Assembly: GCA_902792085.1 (NCBI GenBank)
Contig: CADAYE010000001.1
Location: forward strand, 1 to 64,000
Direction: 5' to 3'
Length of the DNA: 64,000 nt
Source of the DNA: an uncultured bacterium
GTDB taxonomy: Bacteria > Cyanobacteriota > Vampirovibrionia > Gastranaerophilales > Gastranaerophilaceae
Positions within the stretch are counted from its first letter, which is position 1. Each line of letters opens with the position of its first letter. Positions 62,004 to 64,000 of this stretch are shown in pieces. The position numbers and the translations under genes were made by a program. Below the pieces are notes generated by a model. That model made no database searches. It was not told the DNA's origin and saw only the letters and a program-made list of their open reading frames with translations.

Positions 62004-62906
62004 TTAATTAATATAACATTCTAATAATTCACTTCCGGTTGCCTTGAGTTTTTTCAATGCTCTCATTTCAGTCTGACGAATACATTCTTTTGTTACGCCA
62101 TATAAGTTTCCAATTTCTTCAAGGGTGTGTTTTTCGCAGTCATCAAGTCCAAATCGCATACGAACAACATCTCTTTCACGTTCTTTTAATGTTGAAATCA
62201 CATTATTAATATCATTTTTTAATGACTGATATTCAACATTTTCGCTGATAAGTGCTTTTTCATCAGGCAAAATATCCGCAACATTAAAATCTTTACCGTC
62301 GTTTTTTTCGATGCCGTTTTCTATTGAAACTGTTTTTGTATAAGCAGATAAAAACATTTCAATTTTTTCGGGAGCAACATTCATTTCTTTTGCTATATCT
62401 TCAACTTTGACCTGATTATTTGTTGATTGTTCCATCTGGTATTTAATTTTCGAATATTTTGAAAGTGTTTCCTGAATATAAACAGGAATTTTCATACAAT
62501 GTGATTGTTCAGAAATCGCCTTGAACATCGCTTGTTTAATCCACCAGCCTGCGTAAGTTGCAAATTTGTAACCTAATTTATAATTAAATTTTTCAACCGC
62601 AACCATCAACCCTAAATTACCTTCCTGAATTAAATCAACAAACGGTAATCCTGACATGTGAATAGTTTTTCTTGCAATAGTTACAACAAGTTTCAAATTT
62701 GCTCTTATTAGTTCTTGTTTTGCATGATTATCACCGTTTTCAATTCTTTTACAAAGTTCTTTTTCTTCTTCAACAGATAATTGCGGATAAGAAGAAATTT
62801 CTCTTAAATATGTGTTTAATTCATCATTTTCATCTCTTGGGATACTTCTTCTTTCTACTCCTTGATAACAAGTTTTTAAGCGAATAACTTTTTCACCGTT
62901 GCTCAT
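62004..62906 (-). CDS. Group 2/3 sigma-70 factor
   Basis: 300 residues. Region 1.2 [20 protein letters not shown], region 2 [20 protein letters not shown] and [20 protein letters not shown], region 3 [20 protein letters not shown], region 4 with [20 protein letters not shown]. Against the rpoD product it lacks the long acidic N-terminus and changes some promoter-contact residues (YAGWWIKQA against YATWWIRQA). It probably drives an alternative regulon. The AGAGGAGTTTAATGTT site precedes its ATG. Confidence 0.93.
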   Translation of the reverse strand: MSNGEKVIRLKTCYQGVERRSIPRDENDELNTYLREISSYPQLSVEEEKELCKRIENGDNHAKQELIRANLKLVVTIARKTIHMSGLPFVDLIQEGNLGLMVAVEKFNYKLGYKFATYAGWWIKQAMFKAISEQSHCMKIPVYIQETLSKYSKIKYQMEQSTNNQVKVEDIAKEMNVAPEKIEMFLSAYTKTVSIENGIEKNDGKDFNVADILPDEKALISENVEYQSLKNDINNVISTLKERERDVVRMRFGLDDCEKHTLEEIGNLYGVTKECIRQTEMRALKKLKATGSELLECYIN

Positions 62907-62944
62907 AACATTAAACTCCTCTTATTTTTTACAACACAAATCCG

Positions 62945-62960
62945 GCGACACTATTGTCGC
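62945..62960. promoter_or_regulatory. Inverted repeat upstream of sigma-factor gene
   Basis: GCGACA-ctat-TGTCGC, perfect 6-base arms about 39 bases before the sigma gene's start. GC-rich in a very AT-rich gap; a possible operator or short hairpin in the leader. Confidence 0.35.
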
Positions 62961-63075
62961 AATGGGGTAAACACGAGATATCACTTGGGGTATATATTTA
63001 GTATATACTATAATATATATTTTCTCAAGTCATGTATTAAGAAATATTAAGATAAATTCACAAAAAATTTTTCAG

Positions 63076-63105
63076 TTGCAATTATAATTTTGTTTGTAAT
63101 AATAT
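63076..63105 (+). promoter_or_regulatory. Candidate sigma-70 promoter for the thioredoxin-like gene
   Basis: TTGCAA (63076-63081), 18-base spacer, TAATAT (63100-63105), 33 bases before the ATG; a GGAGGT ribosome-binding site lies between. Confidence 0.45.
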
Positions 63106-63138
63106 GTTAAGGTATTTATTTAACGGAGGTATTAAAAC

Positions 63139-63669
63139 ATGGGTTCAGAAAATTTTTGTGCTAAAGAAGCATTAAAAATGGGTTTATTAACACTTGTTGC
63201 TGCCGCTACTACATTTAGTGCAGTTACAAATTATCAAGTAAAAGGTTTATTAGCTAATGGTGCTGCTCCTGTACAGGCTCAGGCAGAGGCTCCTGCTCAG
63301 CCGGATTCTAATGAACCGACTAAAAAACCGTCAGAATATAAATTTGGTATTCCGTATTCAAAAGCAATTAAGGCTAAAAAGCCTATGATAGTCTTGTTCT
63401 ATGCTGATTGGTGCGGATTCTGTGTAAGATTTATGCCGATTTATGAAGAACTTTACAAAAATCACAAAAACCAGTTTAATTTTGTAAAAGTCAATGTTGA
63501 TGACAAAGAAAACGAAGCATTGGTTAAAAAGTACGAAATTGCTGGGTTCCCGACAGTTTATATGGTTAATACAAAGACAGATAAACGCGAACAGTTGAAG
63601 AATGAAAATTTTGGAGATATGAATAAGTTAGATGAACTTATGAACGATTTTCACAGTAAAAATAAATAA
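63139..63669 (+). CDS. Membrane-anchored thioredoxin-like protein
   Basis: 176 residues. An N-terminal hydrophobic segment (MGLLTLVAAATTFSAVTNYQ, about 14-33) works as signal or anchor, followed by an Ala/Pro/Gln-rich linker. The thioredoxin fold starts near 70 with KPMIVLFYADWCGFCVRFMP (CGFC redox pair) and has the cis-Pro loop IAGFPTVYMVN. It should act in the envelope in thiol exchange. The active-site CGFC differs from thioredoxin CGPC, hinting at oxidase/isomerase-like potential. Confidence 0.9.
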   Translation: MGSENFCAKEALKMGLLTLVAAATTFSAVTNYQVKGLLANGAAPVQAQAEAPAQPDSNEPTKKPSEYKFGIPYSKAIKAKKPMIVLFYADWCGFCVRFMPIYEELYKNHKNQFNFVKVNVDDKENEALVKKYEIAGFPTVYMVNTKTDKREQLKNENFGDMNKLDELMNDFHSKNK

Positions 63670-63686
63670 AATCTAAAACATTTCAA

Positions 63687-63719
63687 AAAGCCTTTCGTTT
63701 TTACGAAAGGCTTTTTTTT
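63687..63719 (+). terminator. Terminator after thioredoxin-like gene
   Basis: AAAAGCCTTTCG, short T-rich loop, CGAAAGGCTTTT followed by TTTT. Confidence 0.9.
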
Positions 63720-63943
63720 GTAAAAATTTAAAATAAACTTTCTTTTTTATTTTTTTGTTATATAATAAATTTTGTTTCTGCTTATTAAAAATTGGGGAAG
63801 GCAAGCCAGATAAGTAGTTTCGGGGTACTAATATAGAAATATATAAAATGTAAAATTTGCTTAATATTTGTTAATATTTAATAAATTTATAGCAATTTTT
63901 GATTTGATTTGGTTTCTATATATATGGAAGGTTTATAGGTAGT
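63720..63943 (+). other. Long leader region before a partial gene
   Basis: 224 bases without a gene. After an AT-rich start it holds a GC-richer block at about 63792-63830 (GGGGAAGGCAAGCCAGATAA, then TAGTTTCGGGGTACTA). This has GGC/GCC and TAGT-x6-GGTACTA-like pairing and could be a structured leader. I match it to no known riboswitch. The rest is AT-rich with nothing clear. Confidence 0.3.
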
Positions 63944-64000
63944 ATGAAAGTAGATATTGTAAATCAAAATTATCAGGCAGGGGCAGTTGCGCCTAATTTA
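63944..64000 (+). CDS. Start of a protein, cut by window end
   Basis: ATG at 63944 after GGAAGGTTTATAGGTAGT. The 19 visible residues are MKVDIVNQNYQAGAVAPNL. The leader resembles the M-x-V-x-x-V-N-x-Q-N/Y start of the small family-1 proteins. Nothing more can be said. Confidence 0.55.
   Translation, partial: MKVDIVNQNYQAGAVAPNL

Noticed and set aside
1-64000. tRNA, rRNA, tmRNA, RNase P RNA and SRP RNA genes
   Set aside because: Gaps between genes were read for cloverleaf ends and known conserved cores; none was convincing. Almost all gaps are explained by repeats, terminators or plain AT-rich spacer.

Overview
The window is AT-rich, gene-dense bacterial chromosome with no rRNA, no tRNA that I could recognise, no CRISPR array and no phage block. 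The gene set suggests an anaerobic, fermentative, non-photosynthetic member of the cyanobacterial side branch (Gastranaerophilales / Vampirovibrionia, 'Melainabacteria'). The evidence is pyrophosphate-dependent phosphofructokinase plus L-lactate dehydrogenase, the MEP pathway (dxr, ispE), two sigma-70 factors, a CHASE2-GGDEF protein, and a set of small lineage-type proteins that begin with a short 'SFG / NFxG / FKG' motif. That placement is inference; no marker was searched.

Layout. 0-17 kb: dnaN-marR, pfp, lipoproteins, a flavoprotein, ldh, a calpain-like protease, panE, an HD-domain protein, a FAD oxidoreductase, aroB-aroK. 17.26-17.80 kb: a GC-richer palindrome-packed island with 23-bp terminal inverted repeats. 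17.9-24.5 kb: dicarboxylate symporter, ileS, a TPR protein, and a decayed HTH module. 24.6-31 kb: ispE, mutL, orphan DNA methyltransferase, AGCS symporter, family-4 uracil-DNA glycosylase. 31-38 kb: rpoD-dnaG macromolecular-synthesis cluster, a DUF559 nuclease remnant between palindromic repeats, lepA, a zincin-like protein. 39-51 kb: serS, small SFG-motif paralogs, a 1439-residue TPR/coiled-coil protein, tag, acyl-ACP thioesterase, Na/Pi cotransporter, SpoIID-like protein, dxr. 51-64 kb: ffh, rsmG, NTPase-TPR protein, diguanylate cyclase, cobO, 5-FTHF cyclo-ligase, lysS, a second sigma factor, and a membrane-anchored thioredoxin.

What stands out is non-coding and semi-coding structure. (1) Several families of dispersed palindromic repeats occur, some inserted in frame inside essential genes: two in ispE and one in ileS, like the Rickettsia palindromic elements. 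(2) A DUF559 (PD-(D/E)XK, Vsr-like) gene lies between direct copies of one palindrome family and carries an early in-frame TGA. (3) Three genes (dnaG, a secreted protein, a small HTH-linked gene) are broken at poly-A tracts, each restored by exactly one extra A. This pattern points either to transcriptional slippage or to homopolymer under-calling. (4) A family of small proteins shares only an N-terminal SFG/FxG motif.
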